From NCBI GenBank assembly GCA_000231825.2, contig JH720398.1, positions 77,221 through 141,220 of the forward strand: a stretch of DNA of 64,000 nucleotides, written 5' to 3'. A program made the translations under genes and the position numbers. The notes under the pieces are model-generated. The model had not been told where the DNA came from. It saw only the letters and a list, made by a program, of their open reading frames with translations, and did not search any database. Below are positions 1-12,730 of the stretch, one piece after another. Each line of letters starts with the position of its first letter. Position 1 is the first letter of the stretch. The stretch comes from Tetrahymena elliotti 4EA. Its lineage: Eukaryota > Ciliophora > Oligohymenophorea > Hymenostomatida > Tetrahymenidae.

Positions 1-542
1 AAGTTAAAATTTAATTAGGAGTTGACTAACTTTATTTTAAATTAGTTTCTTTATAAAAGAGGAAAGAAATCTTTTATAAAAATAAAATTTAAATATAAAA
101 ATGAAAACACTTAAAATCAATTAATTTAATTATCTATCTATTAAATCTTTATCTTACTTTCAATAATTTACAATCCAATCTATTTTTAGAAATTTAAATA
201 ATTTAGTAACATGGTATATCATGGTTATTCGTAATTAAAAACTTATTAAGTATCTTAAAAAGTAATTAATGATCTAATTTGAATTAAAAATAAAAAATTT
301 TTATAATATTTGATATTTTTCAAATACAGATTAAATTATTTAGTAAAATAAAATTTTAATTTTTTTATCAAATTTTAATTAAATAAGATATTAGTTGAAA
401 AAACATATTAATATCTTTAAATTGATGCATTTCAATAAATTTTGAATTTGTTTTTTTAAATAACAAAGTTTATATTATTTTAAACCCATTTTTTCTTTTA
501 ATTTATTAATTTGCAATTAATATTTTATAATTATTTTTTGGT
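1..542. other. AT-rich stretch, no gene seen
   Basis: No convincing coding frame was found on either strand. If the small ORF that follows is a last exon, an intron or upstream exon could lie here; a possible intron acceptor (TATGCAG) sits just before it. Confidence 0.5.
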
Positions 543-764
543 ATGCAGAAACATCTGTAGGTTATCATGAATTTTATTTTTGGTTTACTCTTAAAGTGGA
601 GTTTTAGGTTTTTGATTGCAAATAATTAAATAAGAGGAGTTGATTTTAAGATAGACTCTTTGAAAGAATTTGTATTTGTATTAAACTATTTAGGAGTTTT
701 TGATGTATTATTAAAAGAAAACCTAACTTAAGAAATAGAACTATTAGAGAAAACTAGTTAGTGA
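543..764 (+). CDS. small ORF or last exon, unknown
   Basis: Read with TAA/TAG as Gln this is a 73-codon frame from ATG to TGA. The first third is hydrophobic (around MNFIFGLLLKW) and the rest has mixed polar and apolar residues with Glu, Asp and Gly, unlike the Asn/Lys/Ile/Phe mix of random AT-rich frames. The sequence TATGCAG overlapping the start is also a plausible intron acceptor, so this may be the final exon of a gene beginning upstream. It converges on the minus-strand gene ending at 935. No family recognised. Confidence 0.4.
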
Positions 765-934
765 AATAATAAAATTTACTATTAAAGTGAAATGAGATAT
801 ATACACGTTTAAGTGAAAATATTATAAAAACTTTAATTGGTTATGTTAATAATTTTGTATATATTAATTTAAAATTTATAAATATTTAAAAAAAACCAAA
901 ATTATTAAAAAATTAAGGTCTTTATATTAAAATT

Positions 935-2578
935 TCATATTGTACTTTCTACTAGATCATATAGCACTAAAGATGGGTTAATGGGTACGTATTGTGATAG
1001 CTATTTGTAAAAGGCTAAAGCAGAATAGTTGCTTGCCAAAACCTGCATAGTGATTTCATTTAAATCAAAAATCGAATTGAAATGAGTTAATTCAAATCTT
1101 ATTGCTTGGAAACGAACTTTGCAAACCTCTATTTCTTTGCCATCTAAATCCAAATGGACTTCAGGGTTAACTATGTGTTAAAAGAAGTCTAAGGCTTTTA
1201 TAGCAAGCTCTTTATTGTAATTATGCTTTAATATTAATTTTTGTTAGTAATTATGACTTTTATCAAGAGAAATAATAAATTATATCCTTTCTTGTTAGTC
1301 TTGGAATTGAAAATGAAGATTTTAAAAATATCCTTTATAGGCCAATTTTATGCCAAGCTTGATGTCCTAGATATCTTTAGACAAATTTTTGTAGTACTAA
1401 TGATGTCTATTAACTTTATAAAGGTGAACCTCATTTTCTTTTTAGTCTTTCAAATTTTCAAGATAAAAATTTTATTGAAACATTTAATCTAATTCAATGA
1501 TAATTTTTCCATCATTCATAAGATTTTATTTTAATTTATTCATAGTCTTGCTAATGCCAAGTTCTCCAGCTCTCCAACTAACAACTTTGTTGTAGTTTTC
1601 AATTTTAACTATTTTATTATAAACTAATTCTATAGTCCACACCAAACCAGGTAATACTAGAGGAAATAGAATATAAATTAAATAATCTAGTTTGACTAGA
1701 ATTGGGTTAGATATAACTTTGATAACAACAAAGGTTACTATATTGAAATAGAGAAAGAAGAAATACAATGCAACACTCCATTATCTATTTAAAAATGTAT
1801 AATTAAATTACTCTAGTGTGTTGCTTAAGTTTTTTTTATCACATTCTTTTTCTTTTACAATGAATAGTTCTAACTAAAATATGTAACTCATAAATGATGC
1901 CAACTTGCTTTCATCTTACTTTAAGTTTTATGCCAAAATAGCAGCTATGACTGAATGAACTACCAACCACACAATCAGAATTAAGTAGTTTATGTAGTAT
2001 ATTTAACTGAGAATATGCCAAAAGATAAAGCAACGGCAAAAAGAGTAAGCTTAAAATAGCAAAGGATAGTTTAAGTAATCAATATTATTTTTTATAGCTT
2101 ATACCAAAAGATTGCAAGTTGAAACTATGATGGTGTTGATGATACTATGAATATATATTTAAATGTTAACACCATTTTTATTTTCTTCTTAAATAATTAT
2201 ATAGTTATTCACTAATAAGACTGGTAAGGCATAAATATGAATTTATCCTATCAGACCAAGCAATGTACTTTTAATTCTATCTTTTTTATTGTAAATTTCC
2301 TAAACTAAAGTTATGCATTCAGCCAAGAAAATAACCTTGAAAAGCATTTTAATTTTGTAAAGATGAGATTCACTTTTTGTTACATAAAGAGATACAATAA
2401 AGCAAAAAAGTTTAGAGCTTATCCAAATGGCAAGCATGCTTTCAAAGTATCTCTGAAAAGAAGAATCAGAATAATAGAAGTACATTTATATAACCTAAAG
2501 CAAGACCACTAAAATGCCAGCTATATAATATCTATTTGATATTTTATTTTGCTTTTGTTCTTCAACAATATTTTCCAT
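935..2578 (-). CDS. polytopic membrane protein, unknown
   Basis: A single uninterrupted ciliate-code frame of 547 residues, ATG at 2578 to TGA at 935-937. The N-terminal 330 residues contain about seven to eight hydrophobic stretches typical of membrane spans, beginning with GILVVLLQVI near residue 20 and ending near ILFPLVLPGLVW. The C-terminal 200 residues are soluble, with charged and Gln-rich helices. There is no cleavable-looking signal peptide. No catalytic motif or named family was recognised. A polytopic layout followed by a cytosolic tail recalls the XK-related-like gene next to it at 3739-11448 on the same strand, but I cannot show homology. Gene call confident, function unknown. 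Confidence 0.75.
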
Positions 2579-3738
2579 TTTTTTAAATCCTTGCTTACTA
2601 AAAATCTATGAAAGCTGAAAGCTAACCTAATAAACTCTTAAGTATTAAGTTAAATAACCTTGAATTGCTTTTGCTTTTCTGCTTTTTAAAGAATTTTGAT
2701 TTCAATTTTTTTCTTGAAAAAAAGATTTATAATTTTAGGACAAAAACTCCTTTTTGTTAGTGAAAATTTATAAAATACACTTTTACCGAATCAATTCTTT
2801 CGCCAATGTTAATTTGAATAAATCATTATTTATCTAATTTTACATTCGCAACTTATTTAAAAAAGGTTTAATTACACTCTCTTAATTTTGGAATTAAAAC
2901 CTAAGATATTTAAATACATCTTCAATGTAATCAAATCATCCAGGTGTAATTAAGTAAATATTTATTCAATTGATTTAAAAACTAAATTTTTTTCTAATAA
3001 ATCCTTGATTTTCTTCTGGAAAATTATGTTTTATTCCATATTTGTATTAAAAAATTTAGATGATTACTTTTTAAATTTTTGACCTTAATTTTTTTCACAA
3101 GCTAAACAAAATTTCAAGAAAGCCCCCAAATCTATAACATAAACCAAAAGACTTAAATTAAAGGCCACCAAAAACTTACATTCTTTTAATTATTATTGAC
3201 CTATATATTAATTTTTGAATTATCTTTTCCTTAAATTTAAGTATTACATTAACAATAAGTTTTGTAAAAAAGAGTAACAAACAGATTTGGTCAAAATATT
3301 TCATTAAAAGTATGTAAATTTGTTGTGGTAACTCAATCAAAATAATTTAATTTTTTCCAAATCCTTAAATATTCAAAATACAAATAACATAATATAATAT
3401 ATAATCTTAAGAAAATTATTTTGCTAATGAAATTAAAAACAAGAAAGCCAGTAAAATTTTAATTTACCAAAAATTAGATTAAAAATTGTTTTATGGTATC
3501 AAAAGAGCCGTAAATTTTTGATACAGTAAATAAGCAAAATAATTGATAATTAATATTTACAATTGATTTTATGTGAGTAAGTTAGCTAATAATATTGATA
3601 AGAGATTTAGTTTTTAATCAGAATGTGAATTTTCATAAAAGAATATTCATCATATATATTTAATTAATTATTTCGATTAGTCAAAATCTTTACTATTTTT
3701 TAATCAAACAAAATTTGAGAAACTCACGCATTCTTATT
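2579..3738. other. intergenic, no gene seen
   Basis: AT-rich spacer between two minus-strand genes. It should hold the promoter of the gene starting at 2578 and the 3' end of the gene ending at 3739. No coding frame or repeat stands out. Confidence 0.5.
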
Positions 3739-6700
3739 TCATTAGTTTAAAACTTTTTACAAGAGAAGTAAATTTATGAAACACGTAATTTCAAACTTAT
3801 TTTATTTTGATATTATTATATCTTTTATTTTAAATTTGGTCTTTATTCTTATTAGATTTAGTTTTGACATATATTAATCTATCGTGTCAATGATATCATA
3901 GCTAATTAATCCAATCAAAAAGTTTGTAGTCAAAGTTATTGTCACTTTTTTTTGCCAAAGAATTTATTTTAATATTGAAAATTAATCAAAAATAGTTTAA
4001 TACCTAATGTCTAAATTTAGCTTTTGTAAGAAATAGAGTTTTCTGACATGGTGGACAAGTTTTTCAGCTCCACTTTATCCAATTTAGTTTGAGCTTTATA
4101 AAAATAAAAATATTAGATTTCATTCAATAACAAGTATTTTACGTCAAGTCTAAATGGAGATCTGTGATTTTTTTGAGTTATCTTAAAGATTTTCCAAGAC
4201 TCTATGCTCCAAAGTCAGACACTTGATTTTTGCTGATTAGTGAATGAATAAATAAATAGGAGATTAATATTTAATTAGGCTTGTTTCTTCAAAATCAAAT
4301 TATTTATTCTTTCAAAAATGTGTATATGGTTTAAATCATATGAATTTGAATAAAAGAAATAAGGTTGATTTATAATTGAAAAAGTTAATTATTACTGAAA
4401 ATCTATGTGTACTGTTTGTAAGTTATTCATTTTACTTAAGGCCTCTGAGAAGTAAACAGTTCCTTTGTCTCCAATATAATTCCATCTTTAAAAAAAAGCA
4501 TATCAAATTTAATTGGTTGAGAATATAATTTACGTCATATCGATATAAATATTTTCTAAGTTTGAAAGACATTTCAATCCTTAGCAAATCGATTAAGCTC
4601 CCTCTATTTTAATTTCGTTTTTACTAATTAAATATGTTAATTTATTATTTAGTTCTAGTCTATTGGTTAAAATTTACCTTAAAGTTAGACTTAATTACTA
4701 AAGATAAGTGAAGTTCATTATTCCCATTCCCAGTGCCTTAGCTCCTTCATTGCCTATATCGTTCCATCCTACATCTAAAGTTAATTACTGCATACCTGTG
4801 AGCTACTTCATGTTTTCAAGAAGGTGAGTAATACCTTGCTCTTAAATGTTATTACTCCTATGTAAATTTAAAATATATTTTAGCTTTTGTATTTAATGTT
4901 TAAAGGAATCACCTTATCTTGAGTGTGAATGTCACCATAGAATACAAACATTTGAATCCTTCAGATAATATAGAACAACTTTGTCTTCCTATTTTATTTT
5001 CACTTTTAATTTAAAAACAATTTCATTTTTCATCATAACTGAGAAAAATATAAGTTATACCTCAAATCTAAATATAAAGTATGGAGGTATCTCAGCTCTT
5101 TAATAGCCTCTGAAAGAGCTGCAGCTCCCTCATATTCTATTTTATTGTTGCTTTAAATTATCATAAAATTTCATTTAATATAAGGAGATTTTATTGTTAA
5201 ATAATTCTACTCTAAATATAAGTGAAGACTTTATAAAGAAGTAAGGTTTTTCAATCCATTTGAAAGTCCAATAGTTCCCTCTTTTGACAATGAGTTTTAA
5301 CTAATTTAAATAATTTAGGGAGATTAATTTCATGTAAAATAAATAAATATTCTCTTACGATAAATTCAATGATAAAGTAGATATCTGACTTGTGCATTTT
5401 AAATATTCTTGGAAGATATTACAAGATTCATGGTCAATATTGTTTTTGCTTTTTATAAAATTTGAATGTGACATTTTATTTAATATTTTCTCAAATTACC
5501 TGAAATCGTATGATATCTCTGTCATTTACTCTAAATCTTGTACTGCTTCAAACATATGTTAGAGACCTTCATTTCCTATTTAATTAGAGCTTTAAAAAAT
5601 GTTTAGAGAATGTAGATATTAAACTTGAATTACCCAAGTTGTAAATATAACTCATTTAAATAGTCTAAGCTTTTGATAGATTGTGATAGAGCTTAGCAAC
5701 TTTCTTTGTCTACATAGTTAGAACTTTGTTTTTTAAGTAAAATAATAAATATCATAATTCTTTTTGATATACGTGCTTACGTTAAGTCTATGCTAAGTTT
5801 GCACAGTTTTTGTTATTCAAACAAGCCACTAGCAAGATGTTTTACACCTTCTGCAGAAAGATTATTTGATCTATTTGTATATTAAATTTAGAAACAAAAA
5901 GAAGAAATTTAATTAAATTACCTCATTTTAATTCCAAAAACATATAAATTAGAAAGATTCTATAAACTCTCTGATATAGATTTAGCGCATTCATTACCAA
6001 TAGTTCTTTTACTATTAAAAATAATCAATAATTTAAATTATAGCTAAATATCTTTAATTTTATTTACTTGACACCTTATGGAAGATTTTTAGGAGCATCA
6101 CTCTCAAATGATTAATGTCTGTAAATTAAAAAAATTTCAATTAATTTTTTAAAAATGTCAAACAATAAATTTACTCTAAGAACAAATATTTAACATTCTT
6201 GAATCTCTATATTTACTTTATGTCTTAAATGTCAATTTTATTTTTAAATCTTTTGAAGATTAATATAGAATAAATTAAATGAATGAATGAAGGAATAGAA
6301 TAAAATAGAAAGAATCTAGAATTAAATATTCATCTAATTAAAGTTGTTAGATTAATTAAATTCTTACTACAAACGAAGAGATATTAGCTTTTCTTAGATC
6401 TTAATTAATTTATTAAATAGTGATTGAATATCAGCAGTTTCAATTAAAATACGGCAAGCATCCTCCATAAACAAATTAACATTTTGCTCATCTACTAATG
6501 TTTAATCTTCATAATGACCTTTCTTGAGAACAATAAATCTGCAGAATTTAAATAATACATTAATTTAGGTTACAAATTTAATTTAGAGTTAAGGTAAACC
6601 ATTATTTCAAATATTTTCTTTTGTTTTGAATAATTATCTAAACAACCAATCAATTTTCATTATTTTTTTATTTAGAAAATAAGAATTATATTTACTCAAA

Positions 6701-9700
6701 GTTTTGTTGTGGTTATGCATTTTCATCAAGATTTTTCATCATAATTTGCTAAATAAAATTAGTTGCAGATTATTCATTTAGTCCATGCAATTCATCTCTC
6801 ATAATAATAAAGTTATTGTCATAATCATCATCATTCAATCTAGAAAAGTCATTTATTACAAATGAGTTGTTTCCAAATTTGCCCCTTTTATATTTAAGAA
6901 GAAATAAATTTAATTTAAAAATTGTTAAATTTTTATTACTTAGCAAATATATTCTTTTTAGCTTCTTAGACAAGCTTATAGAAAAATTCATTAGATGAGC
7001 TAAGATCTTAGCAAGCAATATTCCAAAATGACACTCTATATTTATTGGAGAGAGTAAAGAAACTCATATTGTAGATGTTCATTTGCTTTACTGCTAAACA
7101 AAGACATTTACAAGCATGTCCAAAATTTTCAAGATCCTCGTTAGAAGCAAGATCGAATCTAAAAAATTATTAACAATTTTTAATTTATTCATTTTTATTT
7201 TGATAAATTTTTACCTATCAGATATTAAAACTATATCGTTTTAATAAGGGTAGTAAGGTACTACGTTGTCGTTAAATATTCCAACACCAAAACGCTTGAA
7301 GCATAAGCTCATTTCATATCTAAAGAAGTTAAAATAATAAATAATTTAATAATAAAATCAATTTAGAAATGACAAATTACATTAATTCTGATGAAATTTC
7401 TAATTGGCCTGCTTTATCAAATGAGTCTTTTCTGTTTAAAATTAACTAGTAAAATGAAAACTATTCAATTCAATAAATTTACAATTCATCTATCAATTAG
7501 TACACTCTTTTTAAATTTTTATTCTTCTTTGAGAAAGGAGACTCTATGATAAAGTAAGTTGGCTGTAATAAGTCAAATTATTTGAGAGACAGAGAAAAAT
7601 ATTTAAAGATGTTAATCTGTTCTTTTTTCAAGCTTTCATTTTCACTATTAATTAAAATAATAAACGATGAGTTATTTTGAATGTAATAATTAATTATACT
7701 CAATATTTAAATAGAATTGCTGAAGTTCTCCTTTTATGGATTTTATTTTATCATTTTGAGTGAAGATCTTTTAGAGCTGAGATTAAAATAATCCTGATCT
7801 TTTTGCCCTTAATTTTTGTAATTTTTACTTTTCACCAAGAAGCTTGTCCAAGATTTTGTGTATGTCATTTTGCTTTATGTTACAATCACTTTTAAAAATA
7901 AAAAAAGATAAAATTTTTATGAACAAATTAGATAAAATTTAATGTGATGAATTAGTAAGTAATTCTTACCATAAGTTTAAGAAAAGTCTTTCAACATTAG
8001 CAACTTGAGTTTTAGTTAGGTAGTATATGATATCACTAGAATTTATTTTTTATTTGGGGAAAGAAAATGTGACTTCTTTTATTTAATTTGAAATAGCTTG
8101 TTTGAGAATACTGATAGCTTCAGCTTTTTTAGGATCATAAACTTTAATGACTGAAATATCTTTTTTTATTTTTACTAGATCAAGGAGACTCTTTTTCTAA
8201 TATAAACGTTTAATGTTCTTTTAATTTTATTGGTATTAAGATATATGATGTTAACTTTAGAAATTTTAAGAACCTCTTGGATTAGCTGTAGTTCCTGCTT
8301 AACTTTAGTTACAAATAACTGTGGTCTCCTTTTCTCTAACAATTATTCTTTTTTCAAAAGGATTTTTGTACCCACTATTTTAGGTTTTTAACATTAGTTA
8401 GTTATTTACTTCTGTTGAAGACTGGCGATTGAGTAAAATTCTACTTCTCATTTTTTATAGCTATCCTAGATTATTAGCATTACTTATTGTGCTTGAAGCA
8501 ATGAGACTGTTATTTCTATTATTATTATTATTATTATTACTATTATTTTAATTTAAATCATTTAGTCCTTGTTCTAAATCTAAGATATTAATTGTTGGGT
8601 GTCTATCTGCTTTTGTTTCTGTACATTTTCCTGATATTTATTCATCAGATGGTTATGATACCATTAGTGCTTGAGTTGGGAAGAAAAATTATTTATCTTT
8701 ATTTTTAGAAGCTGAACCTAAATTAATGAGATTATTACAACCAGCTTCATTTGTAATATTATCACTTTCCATTTCTGTGTTGATTTTATTTTATGATTCA
8801 ATTGCATCTTCTTTAGTTAAATTTTCTTCTATCATGTTAATTGATTTTATTACTTTAGTCTAGTATGGTTTTTATATAGGTTTTATTTCTGATGCAATCT
8901 AAGGATTTAAGTTGAGTTAAACTCTTTTTGGAGGAGAAACAAAATCAGATTAGCTTCCAGAATGTCCATTTATATTTAAAGAAAGGTTAGGACGTAATTT
9001 TATTTTATCTTTTTTTTCTTCTGCTTAATTATAGTTGATGACTTATGCACTTCTTTGAAGCAGATTCTCTTCATTTTCAGTCTCCAATATACTCTATATA
9101 TTATTTAATTTTAAGTTAGTTTGGATAGTTTAAAGATTTGGGAGTGTAATTTGTTGGTGCTAGGATTGCATTGAGAGTTAATTTTCTAATACAGTCTCCA
9201 ATGGCTATTCTTATTTTTAACTCTGACTCTATGCATCAAATTCCTTAGCTTTTTATTGATGCTAGAAATTTTAACTGTCTATCTATAACAAATCAGAAAT
9301 TTATGTTTATTAGTTCTGAGATCCTCTTTTGAAATTTTAAATTGTATAAATTTGATTTTAGTTCATTTCATTCAAATAATTTCTTTAAGTTCCAAAATTT
9401 AGATTATCGAGAGTCATAGACTTCATGCCTACTCTAGAAGGTGAATGTAAAGGTAAAAATTAATTTTAGCTATATACATTTAGAGTGTTATTAATAGTAG
9501 AAGCACCAGAAGCTCCAAAAATAATAGTGTTACTGCTTCTCTTACCATTTTGATTATGTATTGAATTTGCAGGGGTGAGGAGAACGTTATTTAAGTCTTA
9601 GTAAGAATTTACTCCATTCAAAAAGATTTAAGATCTTTATTTCAAGCTAGATTTGTGCTTTCCTCTTATTCCTGGAAGGGAGAATGCGTAATTGTAACAA

Positions 9701-11448
9701 GCTGGATTGTTACAAAAAGCAGGAGATTAATGATTTTATTATTAAATAGCCATCATTTATTACTAAAGGATTTACTGTTATAATATTTGCTGGTACTGAT
9801 TCTGCTGCACCTAATTTTATTAGTCAATAATTTACTATTGAATTTATTACTAAATATTTTGAGAATCTTTATGAATCTCTGAAGCTATTTGATTCTTAGG
9901 AGAAGCTGATTAGGTATAATAAGTATCTAATTCTTTATGGTTGTTAGCAAATATACGATGCATAAATAAGAATGATAGTCCTTCTTTTTGGACAAGGAAA
10001 TTCAATAACTAAAGGGTGTTTATCAAAGCAGATATGAAAGAAGTAACAAATGTGAATGTAGCACCAAATGTTAGTGATCTGCTGTTGTTATCCCATCCTT
10101 CTGACTCATTATTAATAAACTAAAGAATAAGCAAGGGCATTGATTCAAAAATAAATTCAATGAATTCACAAATCTTAGCAATTTTTTGTATTTTTTCATT
10201 TGTCATGAAATAGATGATACCTTAAACTCTCATTATTTCAAAATATTCCATCTCATCAATACCTTCTGAAGAGCTTTAATTTGCTGATAAATTTAATAAG
10301 TATGATTAGATGTAAGAACTTCCTCCTCCAACTAGAGCTGCAGAATACTTAGCTGTTTCTTCACCAGTCATAGTATTTAGTATTTAGATTTTTGAGCCAC
10401 CTGATTAAAGATATTTCTATTCTGTTTGTTCATCAGGATTGGTTTCACTCACATCTTTTCTAATTCTTGATAAAACTTCAAGTCTTACTTTCTCTAGTTC
10501 TGTCTTTAGTTGTCTAACAAACAAATCTTCATAACTTGCAGTGACTAAATTGTTATCCTTCATTTTAAAGTAAAAGTAAAAGGTCAACATTTTTAGCTCA
10601 GAGAAGACTCCATAAAGAAATCCATGAGGTAAATTTCTAATGACAAAGTATATTTAATAGCTTAGTTCAAACAAGAATAAAACTAATGATCTTCCATAAT
10701 AGGAAAGAATGTTAGGAGATTAATCTGCCCAATTACTTAATTCTAATTTTTTAAAAATATACCCACCCTTCTTGTTATCTAAGCTCAATGTAATCAAATC
10801 AATTTAACCTTAAATGAATGCCCATGATATTGATTGAAAGATAGGAGAAAAGAGCAAGAAGAATATAGAAGCTTTCTAAAGTGATACTATGGAAAAAGGT
10901 ACTTCTACAACATACAAAATATTAGTTATTTCATCTAGAATTCTTAAAAGAAGTTTAATAAATATCAGCAATGCATTTGCGATTCTATAATAATTTTCTC
11001 TCATGTTACTTATTGGTTTTAAATTTTTCTGACTTATAAATTTTACAACGATTAGCTAACAAAATTAAATCTATTTCTTATTATTATTTTTATGATGATA
11101 CTTTTGAAGATGGTAGGACTTTTGAAATTTTAAACAAATATTTGCTTATAAATATGTTGATTGCTCTTAATTTGATCCTAAAAATTATTAAATGTTTGTA
11201 AATCTTCTAAAAGATGGTATTTTAGAAATTTTGTGTTTCAAATTAGAGTTTTTTAATGTTCTTTTCTTTACTGAGAAGCTATTGTCCTCTTTCTTAGTTT
11301 TAGTTAATTATTTTACTAAAAAATTAATCAAAATAAATATAATATAATCAAAAAATAGCAAACAAAGTTTAAATTATTTATTTCTTACTGGCCAAACAAA
11401 ATAAGCATAAAAATTATCACAAATAAAAACAAATAGATAATAATACAT
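3739..11448 (-). CDS. XK-related-like membrane protein with C-terminal LRRs
   Basis: The large first exon runs from ATG 11448 to 7970 (about 1,159 codons, no TGA); an upstream TGA with no earlier in-frame ATG fixes the start. Its first ~430 residues hold several membrane spans and the segment FIFESMPLLILQF, which resembles the conserved glutamate/PQ-leucine helix of XK-related proteins, a family that includes lipid scramblases. A long Gln/Asn/Ser-rich linker follows. Exon 2 (7700-7888) and several later exons encode a helical, coiled-coil-like region. From about 6110 down, small exons each carry one ribonuclease-inhibitor-type leucine-rich repeat (for example GWNDIGNEGAKAL, SNQIGNEGL). The last exon is placed at about 3739-3905 because phase fits, and is the least certain part. 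Membership in the XKR family is inferred. Two adjacent genes cannot be fully excluded, but the exon phases connect them. Confidence 0.6.
4025..6110 (-). repeat. leucine-rich-repeat exon array
   Basis: About 14 short exons within the gene above, spaced roughly 90-270 bases apart. Each encodes one repeat of about 28-30 residues with the pattern N-x-I-G-x-x-G-A-x-x-L followed by L-x-x-L-x-L. Most exons end within the last codon of the repeat (AG before GT), so the introns share a phase. This is the layout expected from repeat growth by exon duplication. Confidence 0.7.
8519..8541. repeat. ATT microsatellite encoding poly-Asn
   Basis: A short run of ATT units on the plus strand, read as AAT (Asn) codons on the minus strand, inside the Gln/Asn-rich linker of the XKR-like/LRR gene. 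It stays in frame, which supports translation of this linker. Confidence 0.8.
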
Positions 11449-12730
11449 CTGTAAATCTGAGTAGCTTTTGCTTATTTTTAAAAATGGCTGCTCTCATTTC
11501 AAGAATTCACTTTAATTAAAATTATATTATTTTAATTTTTATCAGAGCTAAATTATGATTGGTAATTGGGAATTAATAAAAATTAAAGTTTTAAATTATT
11601 ATTAAACACTACTTCTTCAAAAGGTATTTTCTTGTTACCAATTGCCAAGCTTTTGAAAGTTACTGAACCCACTTTTTTCAATGTAAAAATTACTTATTGA
11701 GCTCTAAATCATATTTAACTAAAAAAATATCTCAATAAATAGGATAAGACAATTTTTTAAGTTAATTTTTTATTTAGATTTTAGTGTATTTGTATTTATG
11801 ATTTGGATTCTCAATCATCTATGAATTTTGAATAATATTTATTCAAAATTTAGTTAGCCCTCATTAATTCAAGTAATATATATCTTTCTTTCTTTAAATG
11901 AGGAAAAACTAAAAAGACTCTCCAAAAAAATTAATTATTGCGTTACAGGCACACTATCAAAAAAATATTTATTCATCTTTTCTAGAGAAAATAAAAATAA
12001 ATGTACTCATAAAAAACCCACAAAACAAATTAAATATAAATTATTCAGCAATTTTAAAATTATTTATTTATTTCTTCTCAAAAATAATCAAAACAAGTAA
12101 AATTATTTTAAATTTATTTGATGTACTTATTAAAATATTTTGGATATTTATTTGAGAAAACATTTTTAAAAATAAATAAGTAAATATTTTATTTTTTTTT
12201 GTAGAATGATTTTTATTTAATGCAATATTGTTTCTTGTAAAGTATAAAATTAATTGTATATATATATAGATGTGAATCCTAGGATTCTGCTATATATTAT
12301 AGCTTAAACAACATGTAGAATACTTTGTGATTTTTCATGATTTACTTTTTTCTTTCTTCAAATTTTTTGAAGTTAGTGATTTTTTTTTTAGTATAAAATT
12401 ATTTGAATTAAAATAAATATTGGTTTATAGCGCTTATTAAAAATAAATCTTGATCAGACAGATTAAACATTTAGATTTCCTTTTTAATTTTTGGTTTATC
12501 TTTTTACTAACTTAAGGTTTTTGATTGATTAGTTCTTACAGAGATATATTACTTTATGAAATATTAACATGTATTTTTAGTTCTAACTTGAATATTATTT
12601 AGTCTTATAATTAAAGTTTTGAAATTTACTAAATGCGTTATGATGTACATAAAAAAATACTGGAAATAATTAAAAATTTTTCAATATAGTTGAGAGTAGT
12701 TAATAAAATTAACATTCAGTATTAACAGAA
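11449..12730. other. intergenic, no gene seen
   Basis: AT-rich spacer between two minus-strand genes. It contains the likely promoter of the XKR-like/LRR gene at its left end. No coding frame, RNA gene or notable repeat recognised. Confidence 0.5.

Noticed and set aside
1241..1492. 83-codon plus-strand frame
   Set aside because: Lies antisense to the confidently coding 935-2578 minus-strand gene; it is a shadow of that gene.
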